Below, one piece after another: positions 6,266-14,880 of a stretch of DNA of 21,495 nucleotides. The stretch's first letter is position 1. Every line of letters begins with the position of its first letter. This DNA comes from Thermoleophilaceae bacterium. Its GTDB lineage: Bacteria > Actinomycetota > Thermoleophilia > Solirubrobacterales > Thermoleophilaceae. The notes below the pieces were generated by a model, which saw only the letters and a list, made by a program, of their open reading frames with translations, was not told the DNA's origin and searched no databases. The position numbers were made by a program, and so were the translations under genes. Location: contig JACCXP010000067.1 in assembly GCA_013696905.1 (NCBI GenBank), positions 1 through 21,495 of the forward strand, read 5' to 3'.

Positions 6266-8449
6266 TCACCGGAGGGCGTGGACGTCGACGTCGGGATTCG
6301 AGTAGACGAGTGGCGCCAGGCGGGCGAGTGCGGGGTTGGCGCCGTGCTCGCGTCTGTCGATCACGAGGTGGGTGACGCCGTAGTCGCGCATCGCGGTCGC
6401 GAGCGCAGCTTGGTCGGCGCCCTCGAAGATCGCGCGGTTGAGCCGCACGCGCGCGCCGACCGTCTCGTCGCTGCCGGTGACCGCCCATCCCTCGACGAGG
6501 ACGCGCCGCTGCGAGAACGCGGAGTAGTGGGCGTAGCGCGGCGCGGGATCGGTGATCAGCCGCTCGCTGCTCGCGGCGAGGACGGCGTCGCTCGGCGTGT
6601 TCGCCTCGACCCACCGCAGGCCCTGGAGCAGCCCGCCCGAGAGCTCGGCGCGCGGCTCACCGAGCACCCTGCGCGCGTACTCGGGGAGGACGTCGAGCGG
6701 CGCGTCGAGAGCGGTCGCCAGGCACAGAGCCGACAGCGCCGCGGCGGCTAAGCGCCGTGCCCTCGGCGTGCGCGACGCCCAGAAGACGGCCAGCGCGAGC
6801 AGGCCACCGGCGAGCGACGCATACGAGATCACGCTCGCGCGCTCGTCTGGAAGATCGAGCCCACCGACCTTCGAGGCCGATACGACCGCGCCCAGCAGTC
6901 CGAGCCAAGCGGCGCCCCCGACCACGAGCGCCCGCGTGTCCCAGCGCTCGCGCAGGCTGTCCCATAGACGAATGAGCCCCTGGGCCGCGAGCAGCGCTCC
7001 CGCGAGGCCCGCATAGGCAACGGGCCACAGGTGGCTGTCGCCCGGCTGGAAGAACAGGAACAGCGGCGCCAGGCCGGCGAGCACCAGCGCGAGCAGCCAT
7101 GCCTGGGCCGGCGAGCGGCGGCTGTCGCGGTCGATCACGACGAGGGCGCAGCCGACCACGACGGCCGGCAGGGCGCCGAACGCGCCGACCGCGAGCGCGG
7201 GCCAGGCCAGCTCCTCGCCGAGCAGTCGAGCCGCGGTCATGCCGGCCGGCGTCGTCATCGGCGCGAGCTCGGTGCCGCGAGACTGGCCCCCGTACTGCAC
7301 GAAGTAGGTCGCCACGAGCAACGCGGCGACGCCGCCGAGGGCGGTCGCGGCACGCCGGTTGAGCTCGTGCTTGCTCAGCGCCCACCAGCCGGTCCATAGC
7401 GCCAGGGCGCCGATCACCAAGGGCAGCAGCGCGATCCCCTTCGCGCCCGCACAGCCGACGATCAGCAGCGCGAGGGTGAGCCAGCCGCGCCGGGCCCTGC
7501 TCGGCGCAGCAGGACCGGCGAGCTCGCCCAGGAGCACGATCGCGGGGACGAAGAAAAGCGCCCCGAGCAGGAAGCCGTGGTTGAACGGCCCCCACACGGC
7601 GGTGCCGAGGTAGTTGGCGAACAGCCACGGCCGATCTGGATCGAGGTCGAGCTCGCCGAGCAGGAGCGCGATGGTGGCGGCCAGCACGCCGACCCGCCGG
7701 CCCGCACCGAGCCTCGCTCCCGCCCAGACGAGCTGGGCGACCAATAGAGCCGCCATCGGCACGACCTGCAGGCGGAACAGGAGCAGCGGCAGCTCCAAGC
7801 CGGTGACGGCGCTCGCGGCGGCGAGGTCGAGGTAGGGAAATGCGTGGTACCCGAACGGCCTGCCGGCCACGAGCGGCTCCCCGAGCGGCCAGCGCAGCTT
7901 AGCCTCGGCGGCGAGCGACAGGTCATAGAGCAGGTCCGGCTCGTACCCGACGCTCGCGCCAGCGCGCGGAAGCGGCGTCTGGCCGAAGTAGCCGGCGCCG
8001 ACGTAGGCGAGCACCAAGACGCAGACGCCGGCGGCCGCCCAAGCCGACCGCGAGGCGCGCCGCGGTCCGCCGGCGGCGGGCGGCAAGGCCGTACGCCGGC
8101 GCAACAGCAGCGCAGCGCCGATCGCCACCACCGGGTAGCTCATGGCCAGCACGACCGGCACGCCCGTGGCGGAGGCCAAGAGGTACGCGAGCACCGCGAG
8201 CAGATAGCCGAGCGGCCAGCCGATCGCGACCTGGTCGAGCGCGCCTCCGCCACCCCCGCCGAGCGCGCGATAGAGCAGCACGCCCGGCACGAGCACGAAC
8301 GCGCCCTCGTAGGCGGCGAACAGCGCGATGCTCGGGGCGGGCACGCCGGCGATCAGCAAGAGCCCGCCCGCGACGGCGGCAACCGCCAGCAGGGGCGAGC
8401 TCCCGCGCCAGCTACACAGCCGCCAGCGCTGCCACCTTACGCTCGACAT
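6266..8449 (-). CDS. Large polytopic membrane protein, GT-C glycosyltransferase-like
   Basis: The 727-residue product has roughly a dozen hydrophobic segments, starting at about residues 15-60 and continuing to about 580. A soluble C-terminal domain of about 130 residues follows. That domain opens with a GLRWVEANTPSDAVLAAS segment and contains HYSAFSQRRVLVEGWA, a pattern common in GT-C-type polyprenyl-phosphate-sugar transferases and related uncharacterised membrane proteins. A periplasmic-type loop with DLLYDLSLAAEAKLRWPLG (about residues 170-190) also fits. A role in cell-envelope glycan transfer is inferred; no catalytic DD/DE motif is confidently placed. ATG 8449 is preferred over ATG 8467 because AGGA lies 6 nt before it. 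The start overlaps the end of sdhE by 38 bp, so the gene is probably co-transcribed with sdhABE, though a functional link is doubtful. Confidence 0.7.
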   Translation of the reverse strand: MSSVRWQRWRLCSWRGSSPLLAVAAVAGGLLLIAGVPAPSIALFAAYEGAFVLVPGVLLYRALGGGGGGALDQVAIGWPLGYLLAVLAYLLASATGVPVVLAMSYPVVAIGAALLLRRRTALPPAAGGPRRASRSAWAAAGVCVLVLAYVGAGYFGQTPLPRAGASVGYEPDLLYDLSLAAEAKLRWPLGEPLVAGRPFGYHAFPYLDLAAASAVTGLELPLLLFRLQVVPMAALLVAQLVWAGARLGAGRRVGVLAATIALLLGELDLDPDRPWLFANYLGTAVWGPFNHGFLLGALFFVPAIVLLGELAGPAAPSRARRGWLTLALLIVGCAGAKGIALLPLVIGALALWTGWWALSKHELNRRAATALGGVAALLVATYFVQYGGQSRGTELAPMTTPAGMTAARLLGEELAWPALAVGAFGALPAVVVGCALVVIDRDSRRSPAQAWLLALVLAGLAPLFLFFQPGDSHLWPVAYAGLAGALLAAQGLIRLWDSLRERWDTRALVVGGAAWLGLLGAVVSASKVGGLDLPDERASVISYASLAGGLLALAVFWASRTPRARRLAAAALSALCLATALDAPLDVLPEYARRVLGEPRAELSGGLLQGLRWVEANTPSDAVLAASSERLITDPAPRYAHYSAFSQRRVLVEGWAVTGSDETVGARVRLNRAIFEGADQAALATAMRDYGVTHLVIDRREHGANPALARLAPLVYSNPDVDVHALR

Positions 8450-9314
8450 CCCGCGTCCTGACGACATGCTTGCCCATCCCGAGCTCCTTGGGCTCGAGCC
8501 CGAGCGCCAGCCCGATCATCTGCGGGAAGTGCAGCACCGGGATGTCGAGCGGCCGCTCGACGAACTTGGCCGCGTCCGGCTGCTGCAGATCGAGGTTGAG
8601 GTGGCACAGGGGGCACGGCGTGACGAGGCAATCGGCGTCGGCATCGATCGCGTCGGCCAGATGCCGCCCCGCCTGGCGCAGCGACGTCGCCTTGTTCATC
8701 GTGATCACGGGGAAGCCGCAGCACTTGTGGCTGCCGGCGTACTCGACCGGCGTCGCGCCGACGGCGTCGATCACCCACTCGAGGTAGCGGTCGCGGTCGG
8801 GGAACTCGCCGTAGCCGAGGCGGCCGGTTGGGCGGACGATGTAGCAGCCATAGAAGGGCGCTACCCGCAGCCCCTCGAGCGGGCGCACGACGCGCTCGCG
8901 GAGCTTCTCGAGGCCGATCTCCTCGACGAGCAGCCAGAGCAGGTTCTTGTTCGTCCAGTCATCCCCGCGTTTGTACTCGAGGCCCTCGGGGCGCAGGTGC
9001 TGGTTGATCAGGCGCCGGTAGTCGTCGTCCGCGTCGAGGCGCTGCTGGCACTCGGACTGCGCCCCCTGGCAGGTCGAGCAGATGTTCATCATCCCGGCCG
9101 ATCCCGCCACCCGCTGCGCCATCGCGAACGTGCGCGCGTTGAGCGTGTCGACGAGCTCCTGGTTGTGCTCCGCGATCACGCCGGCGCCGCAGCAGTTGGC
9201 CCGGTCGAGCTCGATCAGCTCGATGTCGAGCAGGGGCGCCACGAGCTCCATCGAGCCGTGGAGCTCCGGCGTGAAGCCGCGCGAGACGCACCCCGGCCAG
9301 TAGGCGACCCTCAA
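8412..9314 (-). CDS. sdhE: SdhE/HdrB-like CCG-domain subunit of non-classical SQR
   Basis: The 300-residue product is homologous in layout to heterodisulfide reductase subunit B and to SdhE of type E succinate:quinone oxidoreductases. Two complete CCG cysteine-rich domains are visible: Cys9, Cys41-Cys42, Cys79, Cys82, and Cys157, Cys198-Cys199, Cys234, Cys237. In HdrB-type proteins such domains hold noncubane iron-sulfur clusters; in SdhE one such cluster is thought to pass electrons towards the membrane. There are no transmembrane helices. The start is a TTG at 9314 that overlaps the sdhB stop (TTGA), so translation is probably coupled; the MRVAYWPGC opening is the normal start of the first CCG domain. 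Together with sdhA and sdhB it forms the predicted complex. Other CCG-domain reductases are possible in principle, but the SdhAB neighbours favour SQR. Confidence 0.88.
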   Translation of the reverse strand: MRVAYWPGCVSRGFTPELHGSMELVAPLLDIELIELDRANCCGAGVIAEHNQELVDTLNARTFAMAQRVAGSAGMMNICSTCQGAQSECQQRLDADDDYRRLINQHLRPEGLEYKRGDDWTNKNLLWLLVEEIGLEKLRERVVRPLEGLRVAPFYGCYIVRPTGRLGYGEFPDRDRYLEWVIDAVGATPVEYAGSHKCCGFPVITMNKATSLRQAGRHLADAIDADADCLVTPCPLCHLNLDLQQPDAAKFVERPLDIPVLHFPQMIGLALGLEPKELGMGKHVVRTRDVERKVAALAAV

Positions 9315-10447
9315 GACTCGGCCCCCGACTCGCCCTGGACGGGCTCCTTGTCGTCGGCGCCGCCCTCGCCCTCCTCGCCGACGATGTAGAGGTTCAGCTC
9401 GATCCGCTCGTCGCGGCCCTCGATCTCCTCGTAGATGCGCCTGACCTCCTTCTGGTCGGGCAGCTTCGGGTGGATCAGGACCTTGCGCGGCGACACCTTG
9501 CCGCGGGCGAGTCCGCGCAGCGCCGCCGGGGCCGAGTCGATCAGCTGCTTCACCGCCGCTGGGCGGGTCTGGCCCTTGACGAGCGAGCCATCGCCGAACG
9601 AGCGCGGCAGCAGCTGCGCCTCGTGCAGCGTCCCCCAGCGCTCGACGATGTCGACAAACGCCTTCTCGTGGCCGTAGCCGTTGTTGGAGTCCTTGATCGC
9701 GTAGTCGCCGGTCGCCCTGCGACGCAGGCGCATGATCTGGCTCATCGGGGCGACGTCCTTGGGGCAGACCTCGATGCAGGCGAAGCAGTGGGTGCAGTCG
9801 TAGATCCCGTGCGGATCCTCGGCGAGGTCACGCAGGCGGTCCTCGTGGTGGGCATCGCGCGGGTCGCCCACGAAGCGGTAGGCCTTGGCGAGCGCGGCGG
9901 GGCCGATGAACTCAGGGTCGACCTCCATCGAAAGGCACGCGGAGACGCAGGCGCCGCACTGGATGCAGGCCATCGACTGGGTCACGTCGATCATCGCCTC
10001 GGCGTCGACGATGTACTCGCGCTCGGGCGGCTCGCCCTCGGGCAGGAGCCACGGCACGACGCGCTGGATCTTCTTCCAGTGAACCGCGTCCATGTCGACG
10101 ATCAGGTCCTTCAGCACGGGCATGTTGCCCATCGGCTCGACGACGATCGCGCCGTTCGAGGTCGCCTCGTTGTTGATGCCGCCACGTTGCGCGCGTTCGG
10201 CCGCGTCGGAGAGCTTGGTGTTGCAGGCGAGCGCCGACTTGCCGTTGATCCGCACCCCACACGAGCCGCAGATCGCGGCCTGGCAGGAGCACCGGATCGA
10301 GAGCGATCCGTCCTCCTGGTCGCGCGCCCTGAGGATCCCGTCGAGCACCGAGCGCTCGGGCGCGAGATCGACCGTGAAGTCCTGCCAGTAGGCGGCGTCG
10401 CCAGACTCAGGGTCGTAGCGACGTATCTTCAGCGTGTAGTCAGGCAT
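9311..10447 (-). CDS. sdhB: Succinate dehydrogenase/fumarate reductase iron-sulfur subunit
   Basis: Electron-transfer subunit carrying electrons from the SdhA flavin onwards. The 378-residue product has an N-terminal plant-type [2Fe-2S] domain (Cys55, Cys60, Cys63, Cys75). A C-terminal ferredoxin-like domain holds two CxxCxxCxxxC motifs: Cys161/164/167/171 and Cys218/221/224/228. In classical SdhB the second motif lacks the cysteine corresponding to Cys221, and a [3Fe-4S] cluster forms; here an extra Cys suggests a second [4Fe-4S], as in type E enzymes. The protein is much longer than classical SdhB (about 240 residues). Residues from about 240 onwards form an HdrC-like extension ending in an acidic tail. 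ATG 10447 lies 5 bp after the sdhA stop and begins MPDYTLKIRRYDP, the normal N-terminus. Confidence 0.92.
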   Translation of the reverse strand: MPDYTLKIRRYDPESGDAAYWQDFTVDLAPERSVLDGILRARDQEDGSLSIRCSCQAAICGSCGVRINGKSALACNTKLSDAAERAQRGGINNEATSNGAIVVEPMGNMPVLKDLIVDMDAVHWKKIQRVVPWLLPEGEPPEREYIVDAEAMIDVTQSMACIQCGACVSACLSMEVDPEFIGPAALAKAYRFVGDPRDAHHEDRLRDLAEDPHGIYDCTHCFACIEVCPKDVAPMSQIMRLRRRATGDYAIKDSNNGYGHEKAFVDIVERWGTLHEAQLLPRSFGDGSLVKGQTRPAAVKQLIDSAPAALRGLARGKVSPRKVLIHPKLPDQKEVRRIYEEIEGRDERIELNLYIVGEEGEGGADDKEPVQGESGAES

Positions 10448-10452
10448 CCCTG

Positions 10453-12135
10453 TTAATACGTCCGGGCTTCCGGCTGCCACTGCGTGATCGTGACGTCCGA
10501 GTAGGAGACCTCCGGTATCTCGCCGTTCACGCTCAGGTTGATGTGCTTGAGCCAGTGCTCGTCGTCGCGCGCGGGATAGTCGGTGCGGAACTGCGCCCCG
10601 CGACTCTCCTTGCGCTCGAGCGCCCCCATCACGATCAACTCGGCGTTGTCGAGCATGTAGCCGAGCTCGAGCGCGCCGAGCGCGTCCTGGTTGAAGACGC
10701 TGCCCTTGTCGTCGGTGGCGGTCGTCGTCGCCTCCTGCTGGAGGCGCTTGACGATCTCGAGCGCCGTCCTGAGCCCGTCCTCCTCGCGGAAGACGGCGGC
10801 GTACTTGTCCATCGTCGCGCCGAGCTCCGCCTTTATCTCAGACACTCGCCGGCCGGTGCGCTCGCGCCGGATGATCGCCTCGATCGCGCCCTGCTCGGCG
10901 GAGAGGCTCGCGTACGAGGGCTTCGGCATGCCGGTGTCGCTTGCGTAGCGGGCGGCGTCCTGGCCGGCGCGGCGGCCGAAGATGAGCGTGTCGAGCAACG
11001 AGTTCGCACCGAGGCGATTGCCGCCGTGCACGGACACGCACGCCACCTCGCCGGCGGCGTAGAGCCCCGCGATCGGCGTGCGCCCCTCGAAGTCCGTCTT
11101 GACGCCGCCCATCGTGTAGTGGTTGCCGGGCTTGATGTGAATCGGCTCGCGGGTGATGTCGACGCCGGCGAAGTCGCGCCCGACGTTGATGATCTCCCGC
11201 AGGGCCTCGTGGATCCGCTTGCGTGGCACCTTCGTGATGTCCAGCGAGACGGTCCCGTCGGGGAATCCGCGCCCCTCGTTGATCTCGGTCTGCTCAGCGC
11301 GCGAGACGACGTCGCGCGAGGCGAGCTCCATCTTGTTCGGCGCGTACTTCTCCATGAACCGCTCGCCCTCCGCGTTGTACAGGTGAGCGCCTTCGCCGCG
11401 GGCGCCCTCAGTGATCAGCAGCCCGTTGCCGGCAAGCGTCGTGGGGTGGTATTGCACCATCTCCATGTCCATCAACGGCGCGCCGATGCGATATGCGAGC
11501 GCGATGCCGTCGCCCGTGCAGACGAGCGCGTTGGTGGTCGGGTTGTAGACCTGCCCGTTGCCGCCCGAGGCGAGGATCACGGTCTTCGCCGGGAACAGCT
11601 CCATCGAGCCGTCGCGGATGTTGCGACCGACGACACCCGCCATCGCGCCGTCGTCCTGCTGCAGCAGCGCGGTCGTGAACCACTCCTCGTAGCGGAAGAC
11701 CTCGGAGTGCTTCATCAGCTGCTCGTAGAGAACGTGCAAGATCGCCTGGCCCGTGATGTCGGCCACGTAGTAGGTGCGCGCCGCGGAGGCGCCGCCGAAG
11801 GCACGAGTGCCGAGCTTGCCCTCCTCGTTGCGGTGAAAGGTGACGCCCAGGTGCTCGAGGTGCAGCAGCTCCTGGGGGGCCTCGCGGCACATGATCTCGA
11901 TCGCGTCCTGGTCGCCGAGGTAGTCGGAGCCCTTGATCGTGTCGAAGGCGTGCGACTCCCACGAGTCCTCGGGATTGAGCGCCGCGTTGATGCCCCCCTG
12001 AGCGGCGTTCGAGTGCGAGCGCACCGGGTGAACCTTCGAGATCACGCCGACCGACGCGCCCTCCTCGGCTGCCGCGAGGGCCGCGCGCATGCCGGCGAGG
12101 CCGGCTCCTATGACTAGAACGTCGTGTTGGGGCAT
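10453..12135 (-). CDS. sdhA: Succinate dehydrogenase/fumarate reductase flavoprotein subunit
   Basis: Oxidises succinate to fumarate, or the reverse, at the cytoplasmic face. The 560-residue product has the FAD-binding GAGLAGM (10-16) and His41 in SHSNAAQGG, the expected site of covalent 8-alpha-histidyl FAD. It also has the [11 protein letters not shown] segment, the HPTTLAGNG active-site region, the SRDVVSRA segment with the catalytic arginine, and NHYTMGG. The start at ATG 12135 puts the dinucleotide fold at the very N-terminus; upstream in-frame codons are not family-like. The order sdhA-sdhB-sdhE with gaps of 5 bp and an overlap defines an operon, and the M50 protease gene lies 52 bp upstream on the same strand. 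Quinone reduction versus fumarate reduction cannot be told from sequence. Confidence 0.94.
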   Translation of the reverse strand: MPQHDVLVIGAGLAGMRAALAAAEEGASVGVISKVHPVRSHSNAAQGGINAALNPEDSWESHAFDTIKGSDYLGDQDAIEIMCREAPQELLHLEHLGVTFHRNEEGKLGTRAFGGASAARTYYVADITGQAILHVLYEQLMKHSEVFRYEEWFTTALLQQDDGAMAGVVGRNIRDGSMELFPAKTVILASGGNGQVYNPTTNALVCTGDGIALAYRIGAPLMDMEMVQYHPTTLAGNGLLITEGARGEGAHLYNAEGERFMEKYAPNKMELASRDVVSRAEQTEINEGRGFPDGTVSLDITKVPRKRIHEALREIINVGRDFAGVDITREPIHIKPGNHYTMGGVKTDFEGRTPIAGLYAAGEVACVSVHGGNRLGANSLLDTLIFGRRAGQDAARYASDTGMPKPSYASLSAEQGAIEAIIRRERTGRRVSEIKAELGATMDKYAAVFREEDGLRTALEIVKRLQQEATTTATDDKGSVFNQDALGALELGYMLDNAELIVMGALERKESRGAQFRTDYPARDDEHWLKHINLSVNGEIPEVSYSDVTITQWQPEARTY

Positions 12136-12187
12136 CGGCGGCTCAACAGTAGTACGCGTGCGCTCTTGGCCGAGCTCACAGGATGCG

Positions 12188-13345
12188 CTACGCCACGGGA
12201 GTCGCCGGGCGCAGGGCACGGCTGACGCGTGTGCGCGTCACGACCCCGCGCAGCACTCCGTCGCGGTCTACGACGAGCATCGCCCCCAGGCGGCGCATGC
12301 CCTCGGCGCCGAGCACGCTCTCGAGCGGCTCCTCGGCGTCGACCCGGAACGCGTGCGCCCCGTCCAGGCTGATCACCTCGTCGACCGTGCGCCCGGCGAG
12401 CTCGGGCTCGGGCACGTCGTCGAGCTGCTCTCGCCGCACGAGGCCGAGCAGCCGGTCGTCGGCGTCGACGACCGGGAACCAGGGCCAGCGATAGCGCAGG
12501 AAGAACTCCTCGAGCGCGCGATCGAGCCGGGCGTCGCCGCGCACGGCGACGGGCTCGGCGTCCATCACGTCGGCCACCCGCAGGCCCTCGATCCGCGCGG
12601 TCACGCGGCTCTGGGCTACGGCGGCGCGGGCCGACTGCCCTAGGAACAGCCCGATGATCGCGAGCCACAGCCCGGAGACGAGTGCGCCCTGGTAGAAGGC
12701 GAGGTACAGCCCGAGCGCGAACAGCACGAACGAGAAGGCGCGGCCGAGCAGCGCGGCGATCCGCGTCGCGCGCGAGCGGTCACCTGTGCGCCACCATGCG
12801 ATCGCGCGCACGATTCGTCCACCGTCGAGGGGGAATCCGGGCAGCAGGTTGAGCACGAGCAGCATCACGTTGATCACCGCCAGGTAGGCGAGGATCGAGG
12901 CGATCGCGCTCGTGCCGGGGACGGCGAGCGCGGCGAGCAAGACCCGCTCCGGGCCGACGAGCCCGGCCGCACCGGCGTAGCAGGCGAGCGCGATCGCGGC
13001 GGTCACGAGCGGCCCCGCGGCGGCGACCCTGAACTCGACCCCGGGGGAGGGAGCCTCACGTCCCATCTTCGCCACGCCTCCGAGCAGCCACAGGTCGATC
13101 CCGTCGATCGCGATCCCGTTGCGGACGGCGACTACGCCGTGCCCCAGCTCGTGCAGCACGACCGAGGCGAAGAAGAGCAAGGCGCTTGCCGTGGCGAGCG
13201 CAAATGCGAGGTTGTCGTCGGGGAAGGCCGCGCCGTAGTTGCGCGCCTGGAACCAGATGATCAGGAAGAGCACCACGAACCAGCTCGGGTGCACCCCGAC
13301 GCGGATCCCGAACACCCGTGCGAGCTGGATCGAGCGACCGCCCAT
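12188..13345 (-). CDS. M50 site-2-type zinc metalloprotease with CBS pair
   Basis: An intramembrane protease of 385 residues. The zinc motif HELGH is at 65-69 in a transmembrane segment, and the third ligand is Asp174 in PGFPLDGGR. Hydrophobic helices are visible at about 20-33, 48-65, 108-130, 135-170 and 205-240. Two CBS domains follow from about residue 255 ([19 protein letters not shown], then VDEVISLDG further on). CBS pairs usually bind adenine nucleotides, so activity may be tuned by energy state. Members of this SpoIVFB-like family cleave membrane-embedded regulators such as anti-sigma factors; no such substrate is encoded here. ATG 13345 follows a 69-bp divergent spacer shared with icd. 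It reads in the same direction as sdhABE, 52 bp upstream of sdhA. Confidence 0.93.
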   Translation of the reverse strand: MGGRSIQLARVFGIRVGVHPSWFVVLFLIIWFQARNYGAAFPDDNLAFALATASALLFFASVVLHELGHGVVAVRNGIAIDGIDLWLLGGVAKMGREAPSPGVEFRVAAAGPLVTAAIALACYAGAAGLVGPERVLLAALAVPGTSAIASILAYLAVINVMLLVLNLLPGFPLDGGRIVRAIAWWRTGDRSRATRIAALLGRAFSFVLFALGLYLAFYQGALVSGLWLAIIGLFLGQSARAAVAQSRVTARIEGLRVADVMDAEPVAVRGDARLDRALEEFFLRYRWPWFPVVDADDRLLGLVRREQLDDVPEPELAGRTVDEVISLDGAHAFRVDAEEPLESVLGAEGMRRLGAMLVVDRDGVLRGVVTRTRVSRALRPATPVA

Positions 13346-13414
13346 CCAACCATCGTCGCACAGGCGATAATGCGCATCCTTCCCCGAAGACGAGCGCAGT
13401 CAGAAAGGACTCAA
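13346..13414. promoter_or_regulatory. Divergent M50/icd promoter region
   Basis: A 69-bp spacer between two divergent starts must hold both transcription signals unless they lie in the genes. On the plus strand GATAAT (13366-13371) matches five of six bases of the -10 consensus, which would place the icd transcript start near 13378; no good -35 hexamer is present at the right distance. A strong ribosome binding site for icd, AAAGGA, is at 13404-13409. No clear promoter is visible for the minus-strand gene. Confidence 0.35.
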
Positions 13415-14512
13415 GTGGCTCATCGCGCCACCTTCATACCGGGCGACGGGACAGGACCGGAGATATCGGAAGCCGTGCGCCGGGTGCTCGAGGCCACCGG
13501 AGTCGAGTTCGAGTGGGACTGGCAGGACGCCGGCGCCGACGTCTACGAGCGGGAGGGCACGCCGCTGCCCGATCGAGTCGTCGAGTCGATCCGCGAGCGC
13601 GGCCTCGCCATCAAGGGACCGCTCACGACCCCGATCGGCTCGGGCTTTCGCTCGATCAACGTTGCCTTGCGCAAGCAGCTCGACCTCTACGCGTGCCTGC
13701 GTCCGTGCAAGTCCTACGAGGGAGTGCGCACCCGCTTTCCCGAGACCGACCTCGTGATCGTGCGCGAGAACCACGAGGACCTTTATGCGGGCATCGAGTA
13801 CGAGCTCGGCGACCCGAAGACCGACAGGCTGCGTGAGTTCATCCGCGAGACCGAGGGCACCGAGCTGCGCGAGGACATCGGCGTGTCGATCAAGTCGATC
13901 TCGGTCTACGGCACCGAGCGGATCGTGCGCGAGGCGTTCGAGTACGCGAAGGCCTATGGCCGCTCGAAGGTGACGGCCGGTCACAAGGCGAACATCATGA
14001 AGCTCTCGGACGGACTGTTCCTCGAGACCGCCCGGCGCGTCGCGGAGGAGGAGTATCCGGATATCGAGTTCGAGGACCGGATCGTCGACAACCTGTGCAA
14101 TCAGCTCGTGTCACGTCCCGAGGAATACGACGTGATCGTGCTGCCGAACCTCTACGGAGACATGCTGTCAGACCTGTGCGCCGGGATGATCGGTGGCCTC
14201 GGACTCGCACCCGGCGCGAACATCGGCGACGACTGCGCGGTGTTCGAGGCCGTGCACGGCTCGGCGCCGAAGTACAAGGGACAGAACAAGGTCAATCCGA
14301 TGGCGTTGATGCTCTCGGGGATGATGCTCCTCAACCACATCGAGGAGCGCGAGGCCGCCGATCGCCTCGAGCAGGCGATCGCGGACGTGATCCGCGAGGG
14401 CAGCTCCGTGACCTATGACATGAAGCCGACTCGCGACGACCCGACCGCCGTCGGGACCTCGGAGGTGGCCGACGCGATCATCGCCAAGATGGAGCGCGTG
14501 ACGGCCGCCTAG
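13415..14512 (+). CDS. icd: Isocitrate dehydrogenase, probably NADP-dependent
   Basis: Oxidative decarboxylation of isocitrate to 2-oxoglutarate in the TCA cycle. The 365-residue product starts at GTG 13415, with AAAGGA 5 nt upstream; MAHRATFIPGDGTGPE is the normal family opening. The isocitrate-binding pattern S80-x-N82-x3-R86 (in SGFRSINVALRK), Tyr124 (EDLYAGIE), Lys191 (GHKANIMK) and the metal ligands Asp225, Asp249 and Asp253 are present. SxNxxxR marks isocitrate rather than isopropylmalate dehydrogenase. The coenzyme loop reads SAPKYKGQNKVNP with Lys286-Tyr287, matching the Lys-Tyr pair that grips the NADP 2'-phosphate in E. coli Icd; NAD enzymes usually have Asp-Ile here. The stop overlaps that of the winged-helix gene by 4 bp (CTAG). 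Serine 80 corresponds to the E. coli phosphorylation site. Confidence 0.92.
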   Translation: MAHRATFIPGDGTGPEISEAVRRVLEATGVEFEWDWQDAGADVYEREGTPLPDRVVESIRERGLAIKGPLTTPIGSGFRSINVALRKQLDLYACLRPCKSYEGVRTRFPETDLVIVRENHEDLYAGIEYELGDPKTDRLREFIRETEGTELREDIGVSIKSISVYGTERIVREAFEYAKAYGRSKVTAGHKANIMKLSDGLFLETARRVAEEEYPDIEFEDRIVDNLCNQLVSRPEEYDVIVLPNLYGDMLSDLCAGMIGGLGLAPGANIGDDCAVFEAVHGSAPKYKGQNKVNPMALMLSGMMLLNHIEEREAADRLEQAIADVIREGSSVTYDMKPTRDDPTAVGTSEVADAIIAKMERVTAA

Positions 14513-14880
14513 ACGGCGACGTAGCCACGACCCTCCTTGCGCACCGCGCCGTCGCCCTCGAGGTTCGACATCACACGGTAGAGGTAGTTCGCCTGATCGA
14601 TGTTCATCTTCTCGGCCAGCTCGCTGACGGAGACCCCCGGGTTCTGGCGCACCACTTGGAGGGCCTGTTCGGCACGCGTGCCGCCGCGGCGCCGACGCCT
14701 GCGGACGGGCGCCTTTGAGGAGCTCCGGGGGCGGCCCGGTCGCCGCGTGGTCGCTGAGCCGTCCATCCCGGCCAGTGCCGCGCGCGCTCGTTCGAGCTTA
14801 AGGTACTCCTCGTGCAGAGGCCGAAGCTCGTTCAGGCGGGTGTCTATCTCCGCCAGCTTCTCGTCCAGGAAATCAGTCAT
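14509..14880 (-). CDS. Small winged-helix DNA-binding protein with coiled coil and basic linker
   Basis: The 123-residue product has three parts. An N-terminal amphipathic helix rich in Glu/Leu/Arg (about 5-37) is probably a dimerising coiled coil. A very basic linker (about 46-66) includes an AT-hook-like RRPGRPR and a run of arginines. A C-terminal winged-helix domain (about 69-123) carries a VSVSELAEKM helix-turn-helix and ends with a GAVRKEGRGYVAV wing. ATG 14880 has a strong GGAGG ribosome binding site 4 nt upstream. The gene sits between icd and mdh on the opposite strand, overlapping the icd stop and starting 28 bp from mdh. This placement suggests a local or global regulator of central metabolism, or a nucleoid-associated protein. 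I do not recognise a named family. Confidence 0.8.
   Translation of the reverse strand: MTDFLDEKLAEIDTRLNELRPLHEEYLKLERARAALAGMDGSATTRRPGRPRSSSKAPVRRRRRRGGTRAEQALQVVRQNPGVSVSELAEKMNIDQANYLYRVMSNLEGDGAVRKEGRGYVAV

Noticed and set aside
10543..12117. Long plus-strand reading frame across sdhA
   Set aside because: Covers sdhA antisense with no recognisable motif and low-complexity residues; shadow frame.
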